Assembly (NCBI RefSeq): GCF_025148125.1
Contig: NZ_CP102267.1
Span: 1,994,501-2,058,500, forward strand
Direction: 5' to 3'
Length of the DNA: 64,000 nucleotides
From: Blautia wexlerae DSM 19850
GTDB lineage: Bacteria > Bacillota > Clostridia > Lachnospirales > Lachnospiraceae
Shown here: positions 18,966 to 26,857 of the stretch, one piece after another
Numbering within the stretch: position 1 is the stretch's first letter
Layout of the letters: each line of letters begins with the position of its first letter
The notes under the pieces: model-generated
The model's input: only the letters and a program-made list of their open reading frames with translations
What the model was told of the DNA's origin: nothing
Databases searched by the model: none
Made by a program: the position numbers and the translations under genes

Positions 18966-20387
18966 ATGTATAATCCAAAATCATTAAAAGCAGAGGAATT
19001 TATTTCCGACGAAGAGATCAGAGAAACCCTTGCATATGCAGATGCAAACAAAGAAAATATGGAGCTGATCGACCAGATCCTTGCGAAGGCAAAAGAATGT
19101 AAAGGACTTACCCACAGAGAAGCTTCTGTCCTTCTTGCCTGTCCCATTCCTGAGAAGCTTCAGGAGATGTATGATCTGGCAGCGGAGATCAAGAAAGAAT
19201 TCTACGGAAACAGAATCGTTCTGTTTGCCCCTCTGTATCTTTCCAACTATTGCGTAAACGGCTGTGTGTACTGTCCGTATCATAAGAAAAATCAGCATAT
19301 TGCCCGCAAAAAACTTACTCAGGAAGAAATTGTAAAAGAAGTAACTGCTCTTCAGGATATGGGACATAAACGTCTTGCTATTGAAGCCGGAGAGGATCCG
19401 ATTAATAATCCCATTGAGTACATTCTGGAATGCATCCAGACAATCTACAGCATTAAACATAAGAACGGTGCCATCCGACGTGTCAATGTAAATATTGCGG
19501 CCACAACTGTGGAAAATTACAGGAAATTAAAAGATGCAGGAATCGGTACCTACATTCTTTTTCAGGAGACTTATCATAAAGAAAGTTACGAAACACTTCA
19601 TCCAACAGGTCCGAAACATAATTATGCCTATCATACAGAAGCAATGGACCGCGCAATGGAAGGCGGCATTGATGATGTAGGACTGGGTGTATTATTTGGT
19701 CTTGAACTTTACAGGTATGAGTTTGCCGGGCTTCTGATGCATGCGGAACATCTTGAGGCAGTTCATGGAGTAGGTCCTCATACTATCAGTGTGCCTCGTA
19801 TCAAACATGCGGATGATATTGATCCTTCTGCTTTTGATAACAGTATCAGTGATGAAATTTTTGCCAAAATCTGTGCACTGATCCGGATTGCTGTGCCATA
19901 TACGGGAATGATCATTTCCACAAGAGAAAGTAAAGCAGTTCGTGAAAAAGTACTTCCTCTGGGAGTTTCTCAGATCAGCGGTGCCTCCAGGACAAGCGTT
20001 GGCGGGTATGACGTTCCTGAAACAGAAGATGAAGTGACATCTGCACAATTTGACGTCAGTGACCAGAGATCTCTGGATGAAATCGTAAACTGGCTGATGG
20101 GTATGGGAGATATCCCGAGCTTCTGTACTGCCTGTTACAGAGCAGGAAGAACAGGTGACCGTTTTATGTCTTTGTGCAAAAGTAAACAGATTTCCAACTG
20201 CTGCCATCCCAATGCGCTGATGACATTGATGGAATATCTCCAGGATTATGCAAGCCCTGAGACGAAAAAAGTCGGACTGGAGCTGGTTCAAAAAGAACTG
20301 GAAAATATCCCGGGCGAAAAGATAAGGAAACTCACAGAGGAACATCTTGCAGATATTGTAAACGGACAGAGAGATTTCCGATTCTGA
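18966..20387 (+). CDS. hydG: [FeFe] hydrogenase H-cluster radical SAM maturase HydG
   Basis: This 473-residue tyrosine-cleaving radical-SAM enzyme supplies CO and cyanide as an iron complex for the H-cluster. The N-terminal SAM cluster motif is CVNGCVYCPYH (about residue 96). The C-terminal auxiliary-cluster Cys lie in CTACYRAGRTGDRFM. Length and both cluster sites are typical; ThiH is excluded by the C-terminal domain. A 127-base gap separates it from hydE, and hydF starts 51 bases later. Confidence 0.95.
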   Translation: MYNPKSLKAEEFISDEEIRETLAYADANKENMELIDQILAKAKECKGLTHREASVLLACPIPEKLQEMYDLAAEIKKEFYGNRIVLFAPLYLSNYCVNGCVYCPYHKKNQHIARKKLTQEEIVKEVTALQDMGHKRLAIEAGEDPINNPIEYILECIQTIYSIKHKNGAIRRVNVNIAATTVENYRKLKDAGIGTYILFQETYHKESYETLHPTGPKHNYAYHTEAMDRAMEGGIDDVGLGVLFGLELYRYEFAGLLMHAEHLEAVHGVGPHTISVPRIKHADDIDPSAFDNSISDEIFAKICALIRIAVPYTGMIISTRESKAVREKVLPLGVSQISGASRTSVGGYDVPETEDEVTSAQFDVSDQRSLDEIVNWLMGMGDIPSFCTACYRAGRTGDRFMSLCKSKQISNCCHPNALMTLMEYLQDYASPETKKVGLELVQKELENIPGEKIRKLTEEHLADIVNGQRDFRF

Positions 20388-20438
20388 CATTCTCTGCACT
20401 TTTAACGATCAATACAACACCTGAAAGAAGGGATTAAT

Positions 20439-21647
20439 ATGGCAGTGACATTGAACGAAACACCTTCCGGAAACCGTCTGCATATAGGAATCTTTGGCAA
20501 AACCAACAGTGGAAAATCCTCATTTATCAATACTTTTTCCGGACAGAAAGTATCGATTGTTGCGGATGTTGCCGGAACTACCACAGATCCTGTATATAAA
20601 CCAATGGAAATCTATCCTCTTGGTCCCTGTATCCTCATCGATACGGCAGGATTTGATGATGAAGGAGAACTGGGTGCATTACGAATAGAAAAAACCAGTC
20701 TGGCTGCACAGAAAACTGAACTGGCGATCATCCTTTTCTGTGAGGATGAAATGGTACAGGAATTAAAATGGTATAACTATTTTAAGAAACGGCAGACACC
20801 GGTAATTCCGGTGCTTGGTAAAGCTGATCTATATACACAGGAACAAAAAGAATATCTGATTCAGATGATTCAGAAAAATACAGGAGAAACGGTCTGTCCT
20901 GTCAGTTCTGAAACGGGAGAGGGAATCCGGAAATTAAAAGAACTTCTGGCAGAAAAAATCCCGGAAGGCTACGGTAACAGAATGATCACCGGGAATCTGG
21001 TTTCCAAAGATGATCTGGTACTCCTTGTAATGCCACAGGATATCCAGGCACCAAAGGGACGGCTGATCCTGCCCCAGGTACAGACTCTACGAGAACTGCT
21101 GGATAAAAGATGTCTCATAATGAGTGTAACTACTGACCGGTATCCGGCTGCATTGCAGACTCTTTCCAGACCACCGAAGCTGATCATCACAGATTCTCAG
21201 GTGTTCCCATACATCTATGAGAACAAACCAAAAGAGAGCATGCTTACTTCCTTTTCTGTACTGTTTGCGGCATACAAGGGAGATCTTTCTTACTACATAG
21301 AGGGAGCAAAAGCAATTGACAGTCTGAAAGAAACTTCTCATGTACTGATTGCCGAATGCTGCACACATGCACCTCTGAAAGAAGATATTGGCAGAGTGAA
21401 AATTCCCCGGATGCTGAAAAAACGATTTGGAGAAAACCTGCAGGTAGAGCTGGTAAGCGGAACCGATTTTCCGGATGACCTTACCGGATATGATCTGATC
21501 ATCCAGTGCGGAGCATGTATGTTTAACCGGAAATATGTGATGTACCGCATCGACAGGGCAAAGAAGCAACAGGTACCTGTGACCAATTACGGGATAACCA
21601 TTGCACATCTTACCGGAATACTGGATCATGTGGCATTGCCGGAATGA
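20439..21647 (+). CDS. hydF: [FeFe] hydrogenase maturation GTPase HydF
   Basis: This 402-residue scaffold protein carries the H-cluster precursor and transfers it to HydA. The GTPase domain has GKTNSGKSS (residues 16-24), a TTT switch and DTAGFDDEG. The C-terminal cluster ligands are in ECCTHAP and QCGACMFNR (the His...Cys-x2-Cys pattern of HydF). It is last in the maturation cluster and followed by terminators. Confidence 0.95.
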   Translation: MAVTLNETPSGNRLHIGIFGKTNSGKSSFINTFSGQKVSIVADVAGTTTDPVYKPMEIYPLGPCILIDTAGFDDEGELGALRIEKTSLAAQKTELAIILFCEDEMVQELKWYNYFKKRQTPVIPVLGKADLYTQEQKEYLIQMIQKNTGETVCPVSSETGEGIRKLKELLAEKIPEGYGNRMITGNLVSKDDLVLLVMPQDIQAPKGRLILPQVQTLRELLDKRCLIMSVTTDRYPAALQTLSRPPKLIITDSQVFPYIYENKPKESMLTSFSVLFAAYKGDLSYYIEGAKAIDSLKETSHVLIAECCTHAPLKEDIGRVKIPRMLKKRFGENLQVELVSGTDFPDDLTGYDLIIQCGACMFNRKYVMYRIDRAKKQQVPVTNYGITIAHLTGILDHVALPE

Positions 21648-21692
21648 TGATTCCAATCCCGAAAAATAACAGATATTAACAAATACATAAAG

Positions 21693-21772
21693 ACTGCTGT
21701 ACAGTTAGATTACTGTATGGCAGTTTTATTATATTACAGGAAATTAATCCTGCTAATCCTGCAAGCAGGATT
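21693..21772 (+). terminator. Two terminator hairpins after hydF
   Basis: ACTGCTGTACAGT / ACTGTATGGCAGT (21693-21724) then TTTT, and AATCCTGC / GCAGGATT (21755-21772) then CT6. The second is very compact. Confidence 0.75.
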
Positions 21773-21832
21773 CTTTTTTATAAATAATTGCTTCACAATT
21801 TGGATGAATTTCGCAAAATTTTCATGAAGATA

Positions 21833-21885
21833 TTGACAAGCAACCTATGTTAGTTTATACTAACTTACAGTTAGAGAAAGTTAAC
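21833..21885 (+). promoter_or_regulatory. Promoter of DUF2325 gene with two GTTAG-N6-CTAAC operators
   Basis: TTGACA (21833-21838), 17 bases, TATACT (21856-21861). The perfect palindrome GTTAGTTTATACTAAC (21849-21864) covers the -10. A second copy, GTTAGAGAAAGTTAAC, lies 21 bases downstream at 21870-21885. This fits a DtxR/MntR-type repressor site. Confidence 0.75.
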
Positions 21886-21984
21886 CATACCCAAAGTATT
21901 ATCAATGCCCGATTATCAGGCAAGGGATAAATACTTTCCAATCCCCACATTAATATATCTAAAAGAACAAAAGGAGGATAATAC

Positions 21985-22260
21985 ATGAGTATTGTAATCG
22001 TAGGCGGACATGACAGAATGGTAGGGCAGTACAAAAAAATCTGTAAATCTTATAAATGTAAATGCAAAGTCTTCACACAGATGGAAGCCGACTTCGGAAA
22101 AAAGATAGGATGTCCGGATCTTCTGGTACTTTTTACAAATACCGTATCCCACAAGATGGTAAAATGCGCACTGGACGAGGTTGGCGCTTCTACAGATATT
22201 GTGCGCTGCCATACCAGCAGTGGAAATGCACTCAACGGTATTCTCGAAGCACGTTGCTGA
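21985..22260 (+). CDS. DUF2325 protein, first gene of the feo locus
   Basis: This 91-residue small soluble protein has the DUF2325 start (MSIVIVGGHDRM) and five Cys (C30, C35, C37, C53, C72, plus a C-terminal Cys). The family role is unknown; members are common beside metal-transport genes in Firmicutes. It has an AGGAGG ribosome site and its own GTTAG-N6-CTAAC promoter, the same operator as feoA and feoB, so it is probably co-regulated with iron uptake. Confidence 0.75.
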   Translation: MSIVIVGGHDRMVGQYKKICKSYKCKCKVFTQMEADFGKKIGCPDLLVLFTNTVSHKMVKCALDEVGASTDIVRCHTSSGNALNGILEARC

Positions 22261-22363
22261 TAAATACTTTTCTTGTATATATTGCATAATATAGTGATAA
22301 ATTAATGAAAAAAAATATTAATGTTTTAAACTGAAAAACTTTATCATTAAAAATTTCAATAAA

Positions 22364-22399
22364 GTTATTGACATCTAACCAAAATTAGAATACACTAAC
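22364..22399 (+). promoter_or_regulatory. Promoter of feoA genes with two operator copies
   Basis: TTGACA (22368-22373), 17 bases, TACACT (22391-22396). GTTATTGACATCTAAC (22364-22379) covers the -35 and ATTAGAATACACTAAC (22384-22399) covers the -10, centres 20 bases apart. The -10 operator has the same phasing as the one at 21849. Confidence 0.75.
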
Positions 22400-22454
22400 C
22401 ACATGATAAAGATAATGTTTATCATTAATTAAATGCAAAGGAAGGGATGAAGAA

Positions 22455-22664
22455 ATGCCGTTATCAATGGTAAATGCAGGTGAACCTTTTACAATCAAAA
22501 GGATCGGAGGCAAAGAAGAAGTGAAGAGACATCTTGAGGAGCTCGGCTTCGTAGTAGGAGGAGTTGTCACAGTTGTTTCTGAGATTAACGGAAGCCTGAT
22601 CGTAAATGTTAAAGAATCCAGGGTTGCCATTGGAAAAGATATGGCAAGTAAGATTATGGTCTGA
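22455..22664 (+). CDS. feoA: FeoA-domain protein 1
   Basis: This 69-residue SH3-like FeoA protein has IGGKEEVKRHLEELGFVVGG and a C-terminal VAIGKDMASKIMV. It acts with FeoB in Fe(II) uptake, probably by binding its cytosolic side. It is the first of two FeoA genes, 58 bases apart, with GGAAGGGA as ribosome site. The two copies differ clearly, so this is not a recent duplication. Confidence 0.88.
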   Translation: MPLSMVNAGEPFTIKRIGGKEEVKRHLEELGFVVGGVVTVVSEINGSLIVNVKESRVAIGKDMASKIMV

Positions 22665-22722
22665 ACCATAATTCTTCCTGTGAGAAAAGCATTAAAATTC
22701 TAGGGAAAGAAGGGAAATAGGC

Positions 22723-22944
22723 TTGAAGACATTAAAGGAAGTACGTGTTGGAGAGACAGTCCGGGTTCAGAAACTTACCGGTGAAGGTCCGGTAAAGAGA
22801 AGAATCATGGACATGGGAATCACTAAAGGCGTGGATATTTATGTAAGAAAAGTTGCACCTCTGGGAGATCCTGTTGAAGTAACTGTAAGAGGATATGAAT
22901 TATCCTTACGTAAAGCAGATGCCGAAATGATTGTCGTAGAATAA
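22723..22944 (+). CDS. feoA: FeoA-domain protein 2
   Basis: This 73-residue canonical FeoA has VQKLTGEGPVKRRIMDMGITKG and a C-terminal GYELSLRKADAEMI. The start is TTG, placed behind GAAGGGA; no ATG is available near it. Feo systems with two FeoA proteins are common in clostridia. It is followed directly by the feoB promoter with its operator array. Confidence 0.88.
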   Translation: MKTLKEVRVGETVRVQKLTGEGPVKRRIMDMGITKGVDIYVRKVAPLGDPVEVTVRGYELSLRKADAEMIVVE

Positions 22945-22949
22945 TTTTC

Positions 22950-23026
22950 TTGACATCGTGTTAGGTCTTTCTAACAATTAGCGTTATCTAATAGTTAACA
23001 AAAACTAAGTATTAGTGATGACTAAT
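22950..23026 (+). promoter_or_regulatory. feoB promoter with four tandem 17-bp-spaced operators
   Basis: TTGACA at 22950. Four 16-base sites begin at 22960 (GTTAGGTCTTTCTAAC), 22977 (ATTAGCGTTATCTAAT), 22994 (GTTAACAAAAACTAAG) and 23011 (ATTAGTGATGACTAAT), exactly 17 bases apart. The third is the weakest. The array ends 84 bases before feoB. Confidence 0.75.
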
Positions 23027-23110
23027 AACTGTTGAGAATGATATCGACAGCAGAAAGATTGGGTAAAGTGATCAAAATGAGAAAGATCAAGAAATCAGAG
23101 GAGAGAGATT

Positions 23111-25270
23111 ATGTCAGTAAAAATTGCACTCGCAGGTAATCCGAACTGCGGTAAAACGACATTGTTCAATGCACTGACCGGATCAAATCAGTTTGTAGGT
23201 AACTGGCCAGGTGTAACTGTCGAGAAAAAAGAGGGTAAGCTGAAAGGACACAAAGATGTTATTCTCACTGACTTACCTGGTATTTATTCTTTATCACCAT
23301 ATACACTTGAAGAGGTAGTTGCAAGAAATTACATTCTTCAGGAAAAACCGGATGCGATCATCAATATCGTTGATGGTACCAATATTGAACGTAACCTGTA
23401 TCTTACAACACAGATTCTGGAACTTGGGATTCCGGTCATCATGGCAGTCAACATGATGGATATCGTTGAGAAAAACGGCGATACAATACATATTGATAAA
23501 CTGAAAAAGAAACTTGGCTGTGAAGTTGTTACTATTTCCGCGCTGAAAGGAACTGGAATCACAGAAGCTGCAAACAAGGCAGTTTCCATTGCCCAGAGCC
23601 ACCGGAAAGTAACACCTGTCCATGAATTCTGCGATAAAGCAGAAGAGATCATCGGAGCAGTTGAGAATAAACTGACCGGTGTGGTACCGGAAGAACAGAA
23701 GAGATTCTTCGCAATCAAGCTTCTTGAAAGAGATGACAAGATCATTGAGCAGATGAATACATCCGTAAATGTATCTGCCGAGATCAAAGAAATGGAAAAT
23801 GAGTTTGACGACGATACAGAAAGTATTATCACAAATGAGAGATATGTTTATATTTCTTCTATCATTGGTCAGTGTGTGACTAAGGCAAGAAAAGATAAGC
23901 TTTCCACATCTGATAAGATCGACCGTATTGTTACCAACAGATGGCTGGCACTGCCAATCTTTGCAGTTGTAATGTTTATCGTATATTATGTATCTGTAAC
24001 TACAGTTGGTGCTTTCGTAACTGACTGGACAAACGATGTTCTGTTTGGTGAGATCATTCCTCCGGCAATTGAATCAGGGCTGAATGCGATTGGCTGTGCA
24101 GCATGGTTACAGGGACTGATCCTTGACGGTATTGTAGCCGGTGTGGGAGCTGTTCTCGGTTTCGTACCTCAGATGCTTGTACTGTTTGCATTCCTTGCAT
24201 TCCTTGAGTCCTGTGGTTACATGGCTCGTGTAGCATTCATCATGGACAGAATTTTCCGTAAATTCGGTCTTTCAGGTAAATCCTTCATTCCAATGCTTAT
24301 CGGCAGTGGATGCGGTGTTCCAGGTGTTATGGCTTCCCGTACGATCGAGAATGACCGTGACAGAAAGATGACAATCATGACAACTACATTCGTTCCCTGC
24401 GGAGCTAAACTTCCGATCATTGCCATGATCGCAGGTGCATTCTTCGGAAACAGCGGATGGGTTGCAACAAGTTGTTACTTTGTCGGTATCGTAGCAATTA
24501 TCTGCTCCGGTATCATCTTAAAGAAAACAAAAATGTTTGCCGGTGATCCGGCTCCGTTCGTTATGGAGCTTCCTGCATACCACTGGCCAACAGTCAGCAA
24601 TATCTTAAGAAGTATGTGGGAAAGAGGCTGGTCCTTCATTAAGAAAGCCGGAACAATCATCCTTCTTTCAACAATCATTCTGTGGTTCTTAATGAGCTTC
24701 GGATGGGAAGGCGGAAGCTTCGGTATGGTTGAAGAACTTAACGAGAGTATCCTTTCTAAGATCGGTACAGCAATCGCATGGATCTTTGCACCTCTCGGTT
24801 GGACAAAAGCCGGCGAAGGATGGAAGATGGCAGTTGCAGCTGTTACAGGTCTGATTGCAAAAGAGAATGTAGTAGCTACATTTGGTATGCTTTATGGATT
24901 CGCAGAAGTTGCAGAAGACGGTGCTGAGATCTGGGGTAACCTGGCAGCAGCTATGACACCGATCGCAGCTTACGGCTTCCTGGTATTCAACCTTCTTTGT
25001 GCTCCTTGCTTCGCAGCTATGGGTGCGATCAAGAGAGAGATGAACAATACAAAATGGTTTTTATTTGCAATCGGATATCAGTGTGGACTTGCATATCTTG
25101 TGTCTCTGTGTATCTATCAGATCGGTACACTGGTTACAGGCGGCGGTTTCGGTATCTGGACAGTGGTTGCATTCGCAATTATCATCGGATTTTTATATCT
25201 GCTGTTCAGACCTTATAAGGAAAGCGGCAGCCTTAATGTAAAGGTAAAGGGTATGGCAAAAGCCAGATAA
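23111..25270 (+). CDS. feoB: Ferrous iron transporter FeoB
   Basis: This 719-residue inner-membrane Fe(II) permease has an N-terminal G domain with GNPNCGKTT (residues 9-17), VGNWPGVTVE, DLPGIYSLSPY and NMMD. A helical GDI-like domain follows, then about ten membrane segments with the gate motifs FVPQM and SGCGVPG, and PCGAKLPI. Length and motifs are complete. It has its own strong, multiply operated promoter and is followed by the tiny Cys-rich FeoB partner. Confidence 0.96.
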   Translation: MSVKIALAGNPNCGKTTLFNALTGSNQFVGNWPGVTVEKKEGKLKGHKDVILTDLPGIYSLSPYTLEEVVARNYILQEKPDAIINIVDGTNIERNLYLTTQILELGIPVIMAVNMMDIVEKNGDTIHIDKLKKKLGCEVVTISALKGTGITEAANKAVSIAQSHRKVTPVHEFCDKAEEIIGAVENKLTGVVPEEQKRFFAIKLLERDDKIIEQMNTSVNVSAEIKEMENEFDDDTESIITNERYVYISSIIGQCVTKARKDKLSTSDKIDRIVTNRWLALPIFAVVMFIVYYVSVTTVGAFVTDWTNDVLFGEIIPPAIESGLNAIGCAAWLQGLILDGIVAGVGAVLGFVPQMLVLFAFLAFLESCGYMARVAFIMDRIFRKFGLSGKSFIPMLIGSGCGVPGVMASRTIENDRDRKMTIMTTTFVPCGAKLPIIAMIAGAFFGNSGWVATSCYFVGIVAIICSGIILKKTKMFAGDPAPFVMELPAYHWPTVSNILRSMWERGWSFIKKAGTIILLSTIILWFLMSFGWEGGSFGMVEELNESILSKIGTAIAWIFAPLGWTKAGEGWKMAVAAVTGLIAKENVVATFGMLYGFAEVAEDGAEIWGNLAAAMTPIAAYGFLVFNLLCAPCFAAMGAIKREMNNTKWFLFAIGYQCGLAYLVSLCIYQIGTLVTGGGFGIWTVVAFAIIIGFLYLLFRPYKESGSLNVKVKGMAKAR

Positions 25271-25365
25271 AACAGTAATAAGATCAGAGCCTGCGTCCCA
25301 TCTGGTGGTGCGGGTTCTGATAAACAGAATTGCAACTGTTTCATACCTTTTTCATCGCGGAGCGT

Positions 25366-25392
25366 GTTACTGAGAACGAAGTGAACAGTAAC
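25366..25392. repeat. 27-base palindromic repeat (family C), copy 1
   Basis: GTTACTGAGAAC...GTGAACAGTAAC forms a hairpin. Its reverse complement matches 25 of 27 bases of the hairpin at 38242-38268; a partial relative is at 52456. It lies downstream of feoB, where no clear T-run terminator was found. Confidence 0.55.
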
Positions 25393-25483
25393 GTATCTTC
25401 ACAGTTAGTGGACTGCTGATTATCAGATTGCAGTATAGTGATTATATGTGTATGATAATGATATAAAGCAGGAGGTGTCATTT

Positions 25484-25615
25484 ATGGGAACATTGATTGT
25501 AGGAGCAATTTTGATTTTAATTGTCGGACTGATCATAAGAGGAATCGTCAGAGACAAAAAAAGCGGCAAGTCATCATGTGGCGGAGACTGCAGCCACTGC
25601 AAAGGGTGCCATTGA
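25484..25615 (+). CDS. FeoB-associated Cys-rich membrane protein
   Basis: This 43-residue protein has one N-terminal membrane helix (MGTLIVGAILILIVGLII), a basic stretch, and a Cys-rich tail CGGDCSHCKGCH. This is the FeoB-associated family, regularly encoded after feoB; the Cys cluster may hold or pass iron at the cytosolic face. GGAGGTG lies 8 bases before the ATG. Confidence 0.85.
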   Translation: MGTLIVGAILILIVGLIIRGIVRDKKSGKSSCGGDCSHCKGCH

Positions 25616-25695
25616 GAATCAGGCATATTACTGAAACCTGATGCCAAACAGCAGCCATATGTCAGGAAACAGAAATTAACAAGCGGAAGGATGAT

Positions 25696-26175
25696 GTGAT
25701 TTTGGGAGCAGCAGCATTACAGAGACAGGAAAATTGTAAAGAGCCCAATTACCAGAGAACCCGAATGCAGAAAGATGTTGTAATCCAGGAATTAAAGAAG
25801 CGAGGATGCAGGATTACCAAACAGAGAAGAATGCTGTTGGAAGTCATTCTTGAAAATGAGTGTTCCTGCTGTAAAGAAATCTATTACAATGCATCCCGCC
25901 TGGATCCGGGCATCGGATCAGCTACGGTTTACCGTATGGTAAATCTTTTGGAAGAAATTGGTGCGATCAGCAGAAGAAATATGTATAAAATCGTGAGAAA
26001 TCCGGATTGTAAAGATGAAAGTGTATGCACCATTGAGCTGGATGACAATACAGTCCAGAAATTATCAAAAGACAGTTTTAACAATGTAGTTCTGACAGGA
26101 CTGAAGGCCTGTGGATACATTGACAAACAGGAAATTGAGCGGATGTTCGTAAATTCCTGTGATTTTAAACATTGA
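25696..26175 (+). CDS. Fur-family transcription regulator, divergent metal sites
   Basis: The protein is about 159 residues. The winged-helix domain with LKKRGCRITKQRRMLLEVI and ATVYRMVNLLEEIGAI is clearly Fur/PerR-like. The dimer domain lacks both the His-rich HHDH site and the paired CXXC Zn motifs; instead it has scattered Cys (SCCKE, NPDCKDESVC, KACGY, NSC). It may sense something other than Fe(II) through the usual site, or be a Zn-independent branch. The start is uncertain: GTG at 25696 follows GGAAGG, but ATG at 25765 matches the usual family N-terminus. Confidence 0.8.
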   Translation: MILGAAALQRQENCKEPNYQRTRMQKDVVIQELKKRGCRITKQRRMLLEVILENECSCCKEIYYNASRLDPGIGSATVYRMVNLLEEIGAISRRNMYKIVRNPDCKDESVCTIELDDNTVQKLSKDSFNNVVLTGLKACGYIDKQEIERMFVNSCDFKH

Positions 26176-26212
26176 AAACAAGTAAAAATTTAAATAGAGA
26201 ACGAACTGATGA

Positions 26213-26254
26213 CCGCCGGGAAATGCTGAAGAGTATAATTTCCGGTGGCTTTCT
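26213..26254 (+). terminator. Hairpin terminator after Fur-family gene
   Basis: CCGCCGGGAAA pairs with TTTCCGGTGG, then a CTTTCTT tail. Confidence 0.6.
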
Positions 26255-26376
26255 TATATTTCTTCAGTTTTTTACTCTCTTTTGGCAATACGGTTTCCGG
26301 TAACTTTCTTAACATGTCTGAAATGAGAATATTTCTCAACAAGAAGAAAAAAGTAGAAATCCAGAAATTTTGGTTG

Positions 26377-26480
26377 TATAATACATGGAATATAAATAAG
26401 CTGATGTCGCAATAATGCGTTTGCCCATCATATTTATCTGAAAACAGTTCATAACTGTTCAGCACCGAAAGGGTGCTGAG
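26377..26480 (+). promoter_or_regulatory. Structured leader of the DUF6110/P-type ATPase operon
   Basis: A TATAAT at 26377-26382 is followed by three consecutive hairpins: TGATG...CATCA (26402-26430) enclosing CGCA-ATAA-TGCG, AACAGTT-CAT-AACTGTT (26443-26459), and CAGCACC-GAAAG-GGTGCTG (26460-26478). The AGGAGG ribosome site follows 30 bases later. None ends in a T-run. It matches no riboswitch class I recognise and may be an RNA sensor or a stability element. Confidence 0.45.
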
Positions 26481-26521
26481 TGGTTACAATAAATTAAAAA
26501 TCACAACAGGAGGATACATCA

Positions 26522-26857
26522 ATGATCAAATTTGACGGTAAAAAAACAGGAATCTTTGCAGCAGGAGTAGCTTTCGGTACAGCAGGTATCAAGATTCTTA
26601 CAAGTAAAGATGCAAAGAAATTATACACAAACTGCACAGCAGCCGTTTTACGTGCAAAGGCATGTGTAATGAAAACAGCTTCCGCAATTCAGGAGAATGC
26701 TGAGGATATTTATGCAGAAGCACAGCAGATCAACGAAGACAGAGCAGCAGCTGAGGAAGTGGTAGAAGATACAGCTGACGAAGCAGCAGAAGAAACAGAA
26801 GAGACAACAGATTTCAAAGAAGAGACAGAAGAAACAGAAGAAGGCAGCGAGGAATAA
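26522..26857 (+). CDS. DUF6110-like small protein with acidic tail
   Basis: This 111-residue protein has a short hydrophobic segment (GIFAAGVAFGTAGIKIL) and a helical region with two Cys (C38, C48). A C-terminal third is almost entirely Glu/Asp/Thr/Ala. In Lachnospiraceae this family (DUF6110, from memory) is found just before heavy-metal ATPases, as here, where its stop overlaps the ATPase start (TAATGA). It could be a metal-buffering or docking partner of the ATPase; no function is established. Confidence 0.65.
   Translation: MIKFDGKKTGIFAAGVAFGTAGIKILTSKDAKKLYTNCTAAVLRAKACVMKTASAIQENAEDIYAEAQQINEDRAAAEEVVEDTADEAAEETEETTDFKEETEETEEGSEE

Noticed and set aside
22960..23026. Short regularly spaced repeats that could be a CRISPR-like array
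   Set aside because: The repeats are 16-base palindromes with one base between them and overlap a promoter; there are no spacers and no cas genes. They are operators.
26190..26465. 91-codon minus-strand frame in the leader region
   Set aside because: It spans a terminator and hairpin leader and lacks a ribosome site.
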